The notes beneath the pieces are model-generated. The model was not told the origin of the DNA. It ran no database searches and was given only the letters and a program-made list of their open reading frames with translations. Both the position numbers and the translations under genes were made by a program. DNA of 47,577 bases, from contig DATCGY010000151.1 in NCBI GenBank assembly GCA_036508635.1, forward strand, positions 1 to 47,577. The letters run 5' to 3'. Source of the DNA: FEN-727 sp036508635. Lineage in GTDB: Bacteria; Actinomycetota; Geothermincolia; Fen-727; Anoxymicrobiaceae. Position 1 is the stretch's first letter. Every line of letters starts with the position of its first letter. Below are positions 26,058-34,818 of this stretch, one piece after another.

Positions 26058-27395
26058 ATGGGCGATACCCGCGACATAGAGTATGTCCTCGAAGCGGTGC
26101 GAGAGCATGACGTAAAGTTCATAAGGCTCTGGTTCACCGACATCCTCGGTTTTCTCAAGAGCTTCGCGATCACACGTGAAGAGCTCGAGGAAGCTCTCGA
26201 AGACGGCATGGGTTTCGACGGATCTTCGATCCAGGGCTTCGCCAGGATCGACGAGAGCGACATGATCGCCCAACCGGACCCTTCCACCTTCACTATCCTC
26301 CCGTGGCGTCCCAGCGGGCACAGTGCGGTCGCGCGCATGTTCTGCGACGTACTTGAGCCCGATCGGTCGCCGCACGCCGGTGACCCCCGGTACGTCCTGA
26401 AGAGAAACGTCGAGAAGGCAAAGAAGCTGGGCTACACGTACTACGTCGGCCCGGAGCTCGAGTACTATTACTTCGCGAGCTCTGAAGGCCCACCCGAAGT
26501 GCTCGACAGGGGAGGGTACTTTGACCTCACCCCGCTCGATCTCGCCAGTGACCTCAGGCGCGATACGGTGCTGACCCTCGAGGAGATGGGAATCGGCGTC
26601 GAATACAGCCACCACGAGGTCGGGCCGAGCCAGCACGAGATCGACCTAAGATATTCGGATGCGCTGCAGATGGCTGACAATGCCATGACATACCGCCTGG
26701 TGGTAAAGGAAGTCGCTCTGAAGCATGGAGTCCACGCCACGTTCATGCCGAAGCCGCTGTTCGGTGAGAACGGAAGCGGCATGCACACCCACATGTCACT
26801 GTTCAAGGGAGACAGCAACGCCTTCTTCGACCCGAACGACGAGTATTACCTGACAAAAGAAGCCAGGGGCTTTATCGGTGGCCTGATGAAATACGCCCAG
26901 GAGATCTGCCTGGTTACCAATCAATGGATAAACTCGTACAAGAGGCTTGTGCCGGGTTATGAGGCACCGGTATACCTGTCCTGGGCGCAGCGCAACCGCT
27001 CCGACATGATCAGGGTGCCCGTCTACAAGCCGGGTAAGGAAAAGGCTACGCGCGTCGAGTTCCGGTCGCCGGACCCCGCATGCAACCCGTATCTCGCTTT
27101 CTCAGCGATGCTGGCCGCGGGCCTCAAGGGCATAGAGGACAACATCGATCCGGGCGAGCCTGTCGAGAGGAACATCTACGAGATGAGCGAGGAAGAGCGC
27201 GGGAACCTCGGGATTGAGAGCCTTCCCGAGGACCTCTGGGAGGCCATCAAGCTAGCCGAGAAAAGTGATCTGCTCAGAGAGTGCCTGGGCGACCACGTAT
27301 TCGAGTTGCTCATAAGGGACAAGAAGATCGAGTGGGAGAAGTACAGGGCGGTAGTCACCGAGTACGAGCTCGAAAACTATTTATCGGTCCTGTAA
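26058..27395 (+). CDS. glnA: Glutamine synthetase type I (GSI-alpha-like)
   Basis: 445 residues, ATG 26058 with TAGGAGGC upstream. Makes glutamine from glutamate, ammonia and ATP; acts as a dodecamer. Motifs: DGSSIQGF, HHEVGPSQHEIDL (metal site), NGSGMHTHMS and EFRSPDPACNPYLAFSAML. The region of the adenylylation tyrosine reads RNIYEMSEEER, like the Bacillus-type GSI-alpha, and the short length fits that class. The ARIDESDM arginine also matches the feedback-inhibition Arg of GSI-alpha. So regulation by glutamine feedback and by the upstream GlnR-like boxes is more likely than adenylylation. A terminator-like hairpin follows. Confidence 0.97.
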   Translation: MGDTRDIEYVLEAVREHDVKFIRLWFTDILGFLKSFAITREELEEALEDGMGFDGSSIQGFARIDESDMIAQPDPSTFTILPWRPSGHSAVARMFCDVLEPDRSPHAGDPRYVLKRNVEKAKKLGYTYYVGPELEYYYFASSEGPPEVLDRGGYFDLTPLDLASDLRRDTVLTLEEMGIGVEYSHHEVGPSQHEIDLRYSDALQMADNAMTYRLVVKEVALKHGVHATFMPKPLFGENGSGMHTHMSLFKGDSNAFFDPNDEYYLTKEARGFIGGLMKYAQEICLVTNQWINSYKRLVPGYEAPVYLSWAQRNRSDMIRVPVYKPGKEKATRVEFRSPDPACNPYLAFSAMLAAGLKGIEDNIDPGEPVERNIYEMSEEERGNLGIESLPEDLWEAIKLAEKSDLLRECLGDHVFELLIRDKKIEWEKYRAVVTEYELENYLSVL

Positions 27396-27417
27396 CTTCT
27401 GACGAACAATTTAAAAC

Positions 27418-27458
27418 GGGCGCCCTGCCTGGCTCAAAGGTGGGGCGCTTGCTTTAAT
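27418..27458 (+). terminator. Likely intrinsic terminator after glnA
   Basis: GCGCCC (27420-27425) pairs with GGGCGC (27443-27448), extended by CCT/AGG inside, followed by TTGCTTTAATT. Confidence 0.55.
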
Positions 27459-27499
27459 TGACGGTCTACAGAGAGCCGGCGGCGTTTTGATTCGTATCA

Positions 27500-27528
27500 T
27501 TGAACGGTAATATCATGGATGCTAGAAT
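27500..27528 (+). promoter_or_regulatory. Candidate promoter of the hdrBC-gltB operon
   Basis: TTGAAC (27500-27505) and TAGAAT (27523-27528) with 17-base spacing, 45 bases before the hdrBC start. An overlapping alternative is TTGATT (27487) with TATCAT (27511). No GlnR-like boxes are seen here. Confidence 0.5.
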
Positions 27529-27573
27529 TCGCTGGACACTAAGCAAGCGCACCAGGTTAGGAAGCTTTTACCT

Positions 27574-28911
27574 GTGAACGATTACATCTTCTTCTGGGGT
27601 TGCACCATACCCGGCAGGTTTCCTTTCCTCGAGAAGTCACTCCGCCTGGTACTCGATGAGCTGGGCGTACGGTTTCGCGAGATAGAGGGATTCACGTGCT
27701 GCCCCGAGAAATTTCTGGTCGAGACCCTCTCCGAAGAGGCGTGGTACCTTACAGCGGCGAGAAACCTGGCTCTAGCCGAGAAGAACGGCGGCGATCTGCT
27801 GGTTGCCTGCAACGGATGCTACTCCACTTTTCGCTCGGTTATAACCGCATTCAGCTCTTCCGCCGCGTTGAGGCGAGAGGTTGCCGCGAAGCTCGAGGAG
27901 ATAGGGCTCGAGTACAACTTCAGATCTTCTGTGTACCATATAGTGCAGGTGCTGCACGACAAGATAGGTCCCGACGTGATCGCGCGCCGCGTGGAGCTTG
28001 GAATGGAGGGGATGAAGATAGGAGTGCACGTCGGATGCCAGGTGCTGCGCCCGTCGCCTACGGTGCGCATCGACGACCCGCTTCACCCGGTCAAGCTCGA
28101 CAGGCTGGTGGAGTGCCTCGGCGCCACCAGCATAGATTACGAGTCGAAGCTGATGTGCTGCGGCGAGGCGCTCGGTCGAGCCGGCAACGCCGATAAATCG
28201 ATGGAGAGCGCGAGGCTCAAGCTGCTGGAGCTGGAGCAGAACGAGGCGGATGCTATGGTGGTGGTCTGCCCAGCGTGCTTCCAGCAGTTCGAGACTCAAC
28301 AGATGGTCATCGGCAAGCAGATCGAGAATTTGAGCATCCCCGTGTTCTATTACACGGAACTGCTGGGGCTCGCCCTCGGGTTCACTCCCGGGGAGATGGG
28401 CCTGGACATGCACCGGGTGCCCGTTCAGCCTTTCCTGGACAGGTGGGAATACCTCCGACGCATCCGGGAGTCCGTACCGGCGGAGTTCGACCTCAAGTCT
28501 ATGACCACGTGCGTCAACTGCGGGTCGTGCTCCAACGATTGCCCGGTCGTACAGGTTGACGACGAGTTCGACCCGCACGCCGTGCTCGAGCGCATCCTGA
28601 AAGGCGATGCGGACGGCGTGGTCGCCGGAGACGAGATATGGAAGTGCCTGGAGTGCGGGACCTGCATCGAGATGTGCCCCAACAACTTCGGGATGATGAA
28701 GGTGTTCAAAGAGGCTAAGCGCATGGCTCTCGCCAGGGGCATCGCGCCGGCCGAGACGAGCCAGGGCATCGAGATGTTCAAGAGCGCCGGAGTACTCGGC
28801 AAGTCCAGGGAGCGGGCAAGGGCGAAGCTCGGCCTGGCCCCCGTGGCTGAGCCTGGCAGCGAAGAACTTGCGCGTCTCCTCGAGAGCACGTTGAAACGTA
28901 AAGACGAATAG
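27574..28911 (+). CDS. HdrB-HdrC fusion protein (heterodisulfide-reductase-like)
   Basis: 445 residues from GTG 27574 (AGGAAG nine bases upstream). The N-terminal ~285 residues hold two CCG domains of the HdrB type: Cys10, Cys42-Cys43, CNGC at 79-82; then GCQVL, LMCCGEA and CPAC. These bind non-cubane 4Fe-4S clusters in true HdrB. From about residue 310 an HdrC-like 2[4Fe-4S] ferredoxin follows: CVNCGSCSNDCP and CLECGTCIEMCP. HdrBC modules pass electrons to disulfides or other acceptors in anaerobes. Its place directly before three glutamate synthase genes, with GOGAT lacking an NAD(P)H subunit, suggests electron delivery to glutamate synthase; this is inference. Confidence 0.9.
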   Translation: MNDYIFFWGCTIPGRFPFLEKSLRLVLDELGVRFREIEGFTCCPEKFLVETLSEEAWYLTAARNLALAEKNGGDLLVACNGCYSTFRSVITAFSSSAALRREVAAKLEEIGLEYNFRSSVYHIVQVLHDKIGPDVIARRVELGMEGMKIGVHVGCQVLRPSPTVRIDDPLHPVKLDRLVECLGATSIDYESKLMCCGEALGRAGNADKSMESARLKLLELEQNEADAMVVVCPACFQQFETQQMVIGKQIENLSIPVFYYTELLGLALGFTPGEMGLDMHRVPVQPFLDRWEYLRRIRESVPAEFDLKSMTTCVNCGSCSNDCPVVQVDDEFDPHAVLERILKGDADGVVAGDEIWKCLECGTCIEMCPNNFGMMKVFKEAKRMALARGIAPAETSQGIEMFKSAGVLGKSRERARAKLGLAPVAEPGSEELARLLESTLKRKDE

Positions 28912-28963
28912 CAGTTGGTGAGGTGGGCATGCAGCCTGCCCAAGACCGGAGGGATGGTTTAAG

Positions 28964-30079
28964 TTGGCGTTCGGGGATCAGTATGCCAAATGGAGGGTAG
29001 ACACAGAGAAAGTGCCCGGCGCGTGCGGCCTGTCGGGTGTGATGAGCCGCGACGGCAAGCGCTTCGGCGGTGACGTAATCATAGAATCCATGAGGGTCCT
29101 CCACGACCGTGGCAACGGGCTCGGAGGCGGGTTCGCCGGCTACGGCATCTACCCGGACTACCGCGACCACTACGCGATGCATATCATGTTCGAGGATGCG
29201 GCAGGGAGGGCGCTCTGCGAGGAGTTGCTCGAAGCCAGTCTCGAGATCGATGTCGGGGAGGAGCTCCCCACCAGGGCACACCCGGGCATTATCGACGCGC
29301 CGGACCTGCGCCGCTACTTCGTAAAACCCAGGCGAGAGGTCGTCGCGGCCGAGGCGATCGAGCCTGACGATTTTATGGTCAAGCTGGTCATGAAGATCAA
29401 CAAGACCGTTCCGGGCACGTTCGTCTTTTCCAGCGGCAGGAACATGGGAGTGTTCAAGGCCGTCGGTTTCGCCGAGGACGTCGGTGAGTTCTTCAAGCTT
29501 CCGGAGTACGACGGGTATATCTGGACCGGGCACGGCAGGTTCCCTACGAACACGCCTGGATGGTGGGGGGGAGCGCACCCGTTCAATATCCTCGACTGGA
29601 CGGTCGTACACAACGGCGAGATATCATCGTACGGTATCAACAAGCGATACCTCGAGATGTTCGGGTATGAGTGCACGCTTCTGACCGACACCGAGGTTAT
29701 GGCTTACCTGTTCGACCTCCTCGTGCGCAAGCACAAGCTCCCGCTCGAACTGGCGTGCCGCGTCATCGCCGCGCCGTTCTGGAAAGATATCGACTACGAA
29801 GGAAAGACAGAGCGGCACGACCTGGATGAGGCACTGCGCATCACGTACGCAAGCGCGCTGGTCAACGGTCCGTTCGCGGTTGTGATCGGGTTCTCGCGCG
29901 GCATGGTGGGGCTGAACGACAGGATCAAGCTAAGGCCACTTGTCGCCGCTTACAAGGACGATCTACTGTACGTCTCCAGTGAGGAATCGGCGATACGGCA
30001 GGTTTGCCCCCGGCCTGACCGGGTCTGGGCTCCGAACGCGGGCCAGCCCGTCATAGGGGAATTGAGGGGTGATGTGTGA
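28964..30079 (+). CDS. Glutamate synthase, glutamine amidotransferase subunit (archaeal type)
   Basis: 371 residues from TTG 28964, with GGAGGG about 12 bases upstream. Class II (Ntn) glutaminase domain that frees ammonia from glutamine. The nucleophile is Cys21 in VPGACGLSG, so a 20-residue propeptide must be removed. Other conserved parts: YIWTGHGRFPTNTPGWWGGAHPF (split motif: GHGRFPTNT, GGAHPF), VVHNGEISSYG and LLTDTEVMAYLFDLL. In archaea and some bacteria this domain is a separate polypeptide, as here. Followed by the synthase subunit with TGATG overlap. Confidence 0.88.
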   Translation: MAFGDQYAKWRVDTEKVPGACGLSGVMSRDGKRFGGDVIIESMRVLHDRGNGLGGGFAGYGIYPDYRDHYAMHIMFEDAAGRALCEELLEASLEIDVGEELPTRAHPGIIDAPDLRRYFVKPRREVVAAEAIEPDDFMVKLVMKINKTVPGTFVFSSGRNMGVFKAVGFAEDVGEFFKLPEYDGYIWTGHGRFPTNTPGWWGGAHPFNILDWTVVHNGEISSYGINKRYLEMFGYECTLLTDTEVMAYLFDLLVRKHKLPLELACRVIAAPFWKDIDYEGKTERHDLDEALRITYASALVNGPFAVVIGFSRGMVGLNDRIKLRPLVAAYKDDLLYVSSEESAIRQVCPRPDRVWAPNAGQPVIGELRGDV

Positions 30080-31581
30080 TGCCCGGCAACATGGTAACCA
30101 GTGAGTTCCAGGTCATGGTTGACCAGGAGAAATGCCGGAAGTGCAAGAGATGCGTACTCAACTGCGGGTTCGGGACGCTTGAGTTCAAGGACAGGGTGAT
30201 ACCCGACTCGTCAAAGTGCGTAGCCTGCCACAGGTGTGTCGTTTTCTGCCCCGAGGAGGCTATAACCGTGACGCGCAACCCGCTGGCTTTCAGCGAGCAT
30301 GCGTCGTGGGCGGTAGACAGGCGCAAGGACGTCTGGAAGCAGGCCGAGAGCTCGGGCATGCTTCTGACAGGCATGGGCAACGACCTGCCGTGGCTCAACG
30401 TTTTCGACCACCTGCTGATCGATGCCTGCCAGGTCACCAACCCATCCATCGACCCGCTTCGCGAGCCGATGGAGCTTCGCACTTTTCTCGGCAGAAAGCC
30501 TGACCGGGTCGAGGTCGAGCCCGGCGATGGCGGATACAGGCTGAACACGACGGTCGGCAACAACATCAAGCTGGACGTCCCGATGATGTTCAGCGGTATG
30601 TCTTACGGCTCCGTGAGCCTAAACGTCCACAAGGCGCTCGCCCTTGCTGCCGAGAAGCTCGGTACGGTCATGAATACGGGCGAGGGTGGCCTTCACGAGG
30701 AGCTGTACCCGCTCGCGGACCATATCATTGTGCAGTGCGCGTCGGGTCGGTTCGGGGTCCATTCCGAGTACCTGAACAAGGGTGTCGCGGTGGAGATCAA
30801 GGTCGGCCAGGGTGCGAAGCCGGGAATCGGCGGACACCTGCCCGGCGAGAAGATCGGCCGTGAGGTCTCGAGCACGCGCATGATACCCATCGGAACAGAC
30901 GCACTGTCTCCGGCGCCACATCACGACATCTACTCGATCGAGGATCTGCGACAGTTGATCTACGCCATCAAAGAAGCTACCGGGTACAAGCCGGTGTCGG
31001 TCAAGATAGCGACCGTTCACAACGTCGCCGCTATCGCCAGCGGCATAGCACGGGCTGGAGCTGACATTATCTATCTCGACGGTTTCCGGGGAGGTACTGG
31101 TGCGAGCCCGGCCGTCATTCGCGACCATGTCGGTATCCCTCTCGAGATCGCGCTTGCCGTGGTCGACCAGCAGCTTCGCAGCGAAGGGATAAGGAACTGG
31201 GTCTCGATAATAGCCGCTGGCGGCATACGCTCCAGCGCCGACGTGGCCAAGGCGATCGCGCTGGGAGCCGATGCAGTGGGCATCGGCACCGCCGCGCTCA
31301 TTGCGATGGGCTGCCGTTTATGTCAGAAATGCTACACGGGTAACTGCTCGTGGGGGATCGCGACCCAGAAGCCCGAACTTACAGGCAGGCTCGACCCTGA
31401 TTGGGGAGCCGAGCGCCTCGTGAACCTGATAAACGCATGGGCGCTCGAGCTCAAAGAGGTCCTCGGCGCGCTCGGAGTGAACGCCATCGAATCTCTTCGG
31501 GGTAATCGCGAGCGGCTGAGAAGCCTGGGGCTCGACGAGATGACCACGGAGATACTCGACGTAAAGCCGGCCGGAAGGTGA
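30079..31581 (+). CDS. Glutamate synthase, ferredoxin/FMN synthase subunit (archaeal type)
   Basis: 500 residues from ATG 30079, overlapping the previous stop as TGATG (GTG 30076 is an alternative). An N-terminal 2[4Fe-4S] ferredoxin (CRKCKRCVLNCG, CVACHRCVVFCP) precedes the FMN-binding glutamate synthase barrel: MFSGMSYGSVS, GEGGLHEEL, KVGQGAKPGIGGHLPG, DGFRGGTGASP and AAGGIRSSADVAKA. CRLCQKCYTGNCSWGIATQ gives the 3Fe-4S ligands. It adds ammonia to 2-oxoglutarate using reduced ferredoxin-type electrons. No NADPH-binding GltD is encoded nearby. Confidence 0.93.
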   Translation: MPGNMVTSEFQVMVDQEKCRKCKRCVLNCGFGTLEFKDRVIPDSSKCVACHRCVVFCPEEAITVTRNPLAFSEHASWAVDRRKDVWKQAESSGMLLTGMGNDLPWLNVFDHLLIDACQVTNPSIDPLREPMELRTFLGRKPDRVEVEPGDGGYRLNTTVGNNIKLDVPMMFSGMSYGSVSLNVHKALALAAEKLGTVMNTGEGGLHEELYPLADHIIVQCASGRFGVHSEYLNKGVAVEIKVGQGAKPGIGGHLPGEKIGREVSSTRMIPIGTDALSPAPHHDIYSIEDLRQLIYAIKEATGYKPVSVKIATVHNVAAIASGIARAGADIIYLDGFRGGTGASPAVIRDHVGIPLEIALAVVDQQLRSEGIRNWVSIIAAGGIRSSADVAKAIALGADAVGIGTAALIAMGCRLCQKCYTGNCSWGIATQKPELTGRLDPDWGAERLVNLINAWALELKEVLGALGVNAIESLRGNRERLRSLGLDEMTTEILDVKPAGR

Positions 31582-31593
31582 GAGAGAGGGAGT

Positions 31594-32370
31594 ATGGCGA
31601 AGGCTGCCACTAGAAATAAAAGCGAGCTTACCACGGTCACGATCGATGCGACCGGGATCTACTATAAGCAACTCAACGAACAGATACGCGACCTCATAGC
31701 GGAAGGCTGCACCGAGATAGTGCTGGATGGCGTAAACGGCCAGCGGTATATCGGCGATGGCCTGAGCGTGGACGGTGTCACAATAGTGATAAACGGGGTC
31801 CCGGGCAACGACCTCGGCGTGTTCATGGATGGGCCTGAAGTCATCGTCAACGACAACGCGCAGGATGGTGTCGGAAACACCATGAACGCCGGCAAGATAG
31901 TGGTGAAAGGCCACGCGGGTGACGTGATCGGCTACGGGATGAGGGGCGGAAAGATCTTCGTCCTTGACAACATCGGCTACCGCGTCGGCATCCACATGAA
32001 ATCGTTCAAGGAGCAGGTGCCCGTCATAGTCGCCGGCGGGTGTGCGGGAGATTTCTTCGGCGAGTACATGGCCGGAGGGCTGCTCGTGCTCCTCGGTCTC
32101 AACGCGGGCGAGACCCCAATGGTCGGCAGCTACGTCGGGACCGGAATGCACGGTGGGGCCATATTCCTGCGGGGCGAGGTAACCGAGCATCAGCTCGGCA
32201 AGGAGGTCAGGGTCTTTCCACTGGACGACGAGGACACCTGCATGCTTGAGAGCCTGCTCGAGGAATTCGCCGCGGACACAGGGGCGGATATTTCGGGCGT
32301 GTCGACCGGGCAGTTTGTAAAACTTCAGCCGTTTTCGCACCGCCCATACGGCAACATGTACTGTTATTGA
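31594..32370 (+). CDS. Glutamate synthase, GXGXG-domain subunit (archaeal type)
   Basis: 258 residues, ATG 31594 with GAGAGAGGGAG upstream. A right-handed beta-helix (GXGXG) domain with repeated Gly turns: NGVPGNDLGVFMDG, GNTMNAGKIVVKGHAGD, YGMRGGKIFVLDNIGYRVG and GSYVGTGMHGGAIFLRG. In the single-chain enzyme this domain is the structural C-terminus of GltB that supports the ammonia channel. Third part of the split GOGAT; 12 bases after the synthase subunit. Confidence 0.93.
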   Translation: MAKAATRNKSELTTVTIDATGIYYKQLNEQIRDLIAEGCTEIVLDGVNGQRYIGDGLSVDGVTIVINGVPGNDLGVFMDGPEVIVNDNAQDGVGNTMNAGKIVVKGHAGDVIGYGMRGGKIFVLDNIGYRVGIHMKSFKEQVPVIVAGGCAGDFFGEYMAGGLLVLLGLNAGETPMVGSYVGTGMHGGAIFLRGEVTEHQLGKEVRVFPLDDEDTCMLESLLEEFAADTGADISGVSTGQFVKLQPFSHRPYGNMYCY

Positions 32371-32474
32371 TGTGCCTTGTCTCAATTCGATGTGTAGGGC
32401 TTGAAAGAAACCGCCGGGGCTGCGAGTATTATCTCTCGGTTAATAGGCACTCGTAGCTCGAGGAGCAAGCCTGC

Positions 32475-33170
32475 ATGAACGCAAAGGTGAAACTGTCCCC
32501 TTCTGTACTCAACGCGGATTTCGCGAACCTGGGAAAGGCCATACGCGACGTCGAGCCTTACGCCGACTATATCCACCTCGACGTCATGGACGGCCATTTC
32601 GTCCCCAACATCACTTTCGGGCCGATGGTGGTCGAGACTATAAAGCGGATCACGGATGTCCCGCTCGACTGCCACCTGATGATCTATAACCCTCCGGAAT
32701 GGGTCGAGGCCTTCGCGGACGCGGGAGCCGACCGGATCTCGTTTCATGTACGGTCGTGCCGGGACGCCGAAAGCGTTATCCGTGCCATAAAGGCGTTCGG
32801 TGCTTCACCGGGACTCGCCGTGAGCCCCGAGGTACCGCTGTTCGAGCTGAAGCCGTTTCTCGGCATGATCGACTTCGTTGTGTTGATGTGCGTTTATCCC
32901 GGGTTCGGAGGGCAGAAGCTGATGCCCGAGATGCTCAACCGCGTAGGCGCGATAAAGAGGGACGCCGCCGAGATGGGAGTTTTCGTCGAGGTTGAAGTCG
33001 ACGGAGGGGTAAAGACCGACAATCTCGAGCAGGTGCTCCAGGCCGGCACCGACACCGTCGTGGTGGGCTCGTCGATATTCGCCAGCCCCGACGTTTCCGC
33101 GGCCGCGGAAGAGATAAGGAGGGTCCTCGACTCCACCAGCGCCGCTCTCAGAGGTTGTACTTCTTCTTGA
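32475..33170 (+). CDS. rpe: Ribulose-phosphate 3-epimerase
   Basis: 231 residues, ATG 32475 with GAGGAG nine bases upstream. Interconverts ribulose-5-P and xylulose-5-P in the pentose phosphate pathway. Motifs: LSPSVLNADFANLG (as KLSPSVLNADFANLG), YIHLDVMDGHFVPNITFGP, DCHLMIYNP and VEVDGGVK, with VVGSSIF at the phosphate site. Metal ligands (His, Asp, His, Asp) are all in place. The last 23 bases overlap the 3' end of the convergent lipoprotein gene. It supplies ribulose-5-P, also a riboflavin precursor. Confidence 0.96.
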   Translation: MNAKVKLSPSVLNADFANLGKAIRDVEPYADYIHLDVMDGHFVPNITFGPMVVETIKRITDVPLDCHLMIYNPPEWVEAFADAGADRISFHVRSCRDAESVIRAIKAFGASPGLAVSPEVPLFELKPFLGMIDFVVLMCVYPGFGGQKLMPEMLNRVGAIKRDAAEMGVFVEVEVDGGVKTDNLEQVLQAGTDTVVVGSSIFASPDVSAAAEEIRRVLDSTSAALRGCTSS

Positions 33171-33720
33171 GGCTCTTCGCCTGGCTCTGAAGTTCCCCCG
33201 TCGTGATGCCCTGCTTTGCCAGGGAGTCCGCGAATTCCGTGACGAACGACTGAAACGCAATGGGATCGAACGATGTGCCCGACAGTTTCTCCAGCGATTG
33301 GTTGAGGAATGTCTTCAACTGGTTGATGCCTGCGACGTTGGCGTCTATTATCCTGACCTTCAGGTCGGCGTATTTCTTGTACTCCGGGACGTCTTTCAGG
33401 CTGTCGACCTTGAGGTATTCCGCCCTGGCTGAAGACGCCTTGCGCAGCATCCTGTCCGCCTGTGATTTCAAGTCGTCCGCGGTGTCCTTGAAACCGGCAG
33501 CATCCGGTGTCTTCCCGGATGTGATGTCGTGGTAGAGGGAATTGTAGAGGTTCTCCATGTCGTTGCCCAGCGTCTTGCCCTCGCTATCCAGGACGGCCAT
33601 CGACTTGTCGCCCAGTTGTATCGACGACTTGGCCTTGCCGGAATCGCCGCCGCACCCGCAGAGGGATACACCCAGGAAGACCACTACTAGTGCCAGCGCT
33701 ATGGTGGCGGTTCTCTTCAT
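33148..33720 (-). CDS. Lipoprotein, helical (paralogue 1)
   Basis: 190 residues, ATG 33720 with GGGAGAA upstream. Signal peptide with lipobox LCGC, cut before Cys23 or so, then GGDSGKAK. The mature part is almost wholly helical, with coiled-coil-like patterns and a segment VPEYKKYADLKVRIIDANV. A paralogue lies just upstream (33894-34433) with VPDYVKYADLEIKAMDLF at the same place. Convergent overlap with rpe. Surface-anchored; function unknown. Confidence 0.75.
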   Translation of the reverse strand: MKRTATIALALVVVFLGVSLCGCGGDSGKAKSSIQLGDKSMAVLDSEGKTLGNDMENLYNSLYHDITSGKTPDAAGFKDTADDLKSQADRMLRKASSARAEYLKVDSLKDVPEYKKYADLKVRIIDANVAGINQLKTFLNQSLEKLSGTSFDPIAFQSFVTEFADSLAKQGITTGELQSQAKSLKKKYNL

Positions 33721-33843
33721 GACTTTCTCCCAGGGTGGTTCAGACTTCTGACAGAATAGCTTTGGCCGCAGGTCTCAACTACTCCTTTGGAAGAAACGAA
33801 ATAGCACCGGAATAGTGGCCACCAGGTCCGCGATATAAAGAAG

Positions 33844-33873
33844 AAAGCCCAGCCGCGCATGCGGCGGGGCTTT
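33844..33873 (-). terminator. Intrinsic terminator after lipoprotein paralogue 2
   Basis: On the minus strand AAAGCCCCGCCGC pairs with GCGGCTGGGCTTT around a short loop, followed by CTTCTTT. It lies about 20 bases after the lipoprotein stop and would separate the two paralogues. Confidence 0.75.
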
Positions 33874-33893
33874 GAAATAAACAGATTTCCGGT

Positions 33894-34433
33894 TTAGAGC
33901 TTCTTGTCAGACTTCAGCTGCTGTGCCTGCTGGTCAAGCCTGGAGTACTCCTGCCCAAGCTTGTTGATTGTATCGCTCGAGGCTTTTGAAGCACTTTGAA
34001 GGCCGGAGAGATCTCCAGAATTTACCATCGATAGAAATTGATTGAAATACGAGTCAATGCTCTTGACCAGTTGTTGGAACAAGTCCATCGCCTTAATCTC
34101 AAGGTCGGCGTACTTCACGTAGTCAGGTACGCGGTGGAGACTCTTGATCTTCTGGAAATCGGCCGCGGCTTGATCTGCAGTTTTGGAAAGATTGGCGGCG
34201 GTCGTCTTCGCCTTGTTGACTGCGGCAACAGCCGCAGTTGGATCAGTTATGCTGGATAGCGCGGTCATCTCATCGCCAAAAGCACTTGTGTCGGACTTGA
34301 GTTTCTCAACCTGGGCGTTGCCCTCCTTCATGTATTGCTTCGCCTGTTTGGTGTCTCCACCGCAGCCGACAAGCAACGCAGATCCCGCCAGAACAACCAG
34401 GCTCACCAGGAAAATTGTCAGCGTTTTCTTCAT
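33894..34433 (-). CDS. Lipoprotein, helical (paralogue 2)
   Basis: 179 residues from ATG 34433, where MKKTLTIFL begins and GAGAGGAG stands upstream; the frame is open to 34508 but without SD. Lipobox LVGC, then GGDTKQAKQYMKEGNAQ. Otherwise all helical, Lys/Ala/Asp/Ser-rich, with VPDYVKYADLEIKAMDLF matching its neighbour. Likely a duplicate of the same lipoprotein type; ends with a strong terminator. Function unknown. Confidence 0.75.
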   Translation of the reverse strand: MKKTLTIFLVSLVVLAGSALLVGCGGDTKQAKQYMKEGNAQVEKLKSDTSAFGDEMTALSSITDPTAAVAAVNKAKTTAANLSKTADQAAADFQKIKSLHRVPDYVKYADLEIKAMDLFQQLVKSIDSYFNQFLSMVNSGDLSGLQSASKASSDTINKLGQEYSRLDQQAQQLKSDKKL

Positions 34434-34590
34434 GCCAGCTCCTCTCGCGTTCACCTCTGCCCAATATGTGAAAGGCTTGCGGCGGACGCCAAGCCTGCCG
34501 AACATCACTTCCAGCCGCCTTAGATGTTAACTTTCGAGTCCTGGAGAGGCAATACAGTCCCGCTTATTTTGGGGCTCATGACATGCGTTA

Positions 34591-34618
34591 TTGACACTGC
34601 ACCTGCGTTTGTTATGAT
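34591..34618 (+). promoter_or_regulatory. Promoter of the riboflavin operon
   Basis: Consensus TTGACA (34591-34596) and TATGAT (34613-34618) with 16-base spacing, placing the transcript start just before the riboswitch. Confidence 0.8.
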
Positions 34619-34630
34619 GGAAAAAACATA

Positions 34631-34741
34631 GTCTTCGGGACAGGGTGAAATCCCCGACCGGCGGTATAGCCCGCGAGCTCCTCTGGAGCAGACCCGGTGA
34701 GATTCCGGGGCCGACGGTAACAGTCCGGATGGGAGAAGATA
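34631..34741 (+). ncRNA. FMN riboswitch (RFN element)
   Basis: All strongly conserved RFN blocks are present in order: GGGACAGGGTGAAATCCC, GACCGGCGGTATAGCCCGC, GACCCGGTGAGATTCCGG, GGCCGACGGTAACAGTCCG and GATGGGAGAAGAT. It binds FMN and lies between a good promoter and a terminator hairpin ahead of ribD, so FMN should cause premature termination. Confidence 0.97.
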
Positions 34742-34742
34742 T

Positions 34743-34787
34743 CTGACCGTTGCGGTCAGTTGCGCCAGCTTCTCCTGGCGCTTTTTT
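34743..34787 (+). terminator. Riboswitch expression platform with intrinsic terminator
   Basis: CTGACC/GGTCAG (34743-34759) is followed by GCGCCAG (34762-34768), loop CTTCTC, CTGGCGC (34775-34781) and TTTTTT. It ends 31 bases before the ribD start and is the FMN-controlled terminator. Confidence 0.9.
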
Positions 34788-34818
34788 GATCCCATCGACC
34801 CTGTCCCCAGGTGCAAAC

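Noticed and set aside
27772..28578. Long antisense frame inside the hdrBC gene
   Set aside because: Shadow of biased codon use; translation shows no domain.
31318..32385. Antisense frame of 355 codons across the GXGXG subunit
   Set aside because: Shadow frame; the plus strand carries a complete known domain.
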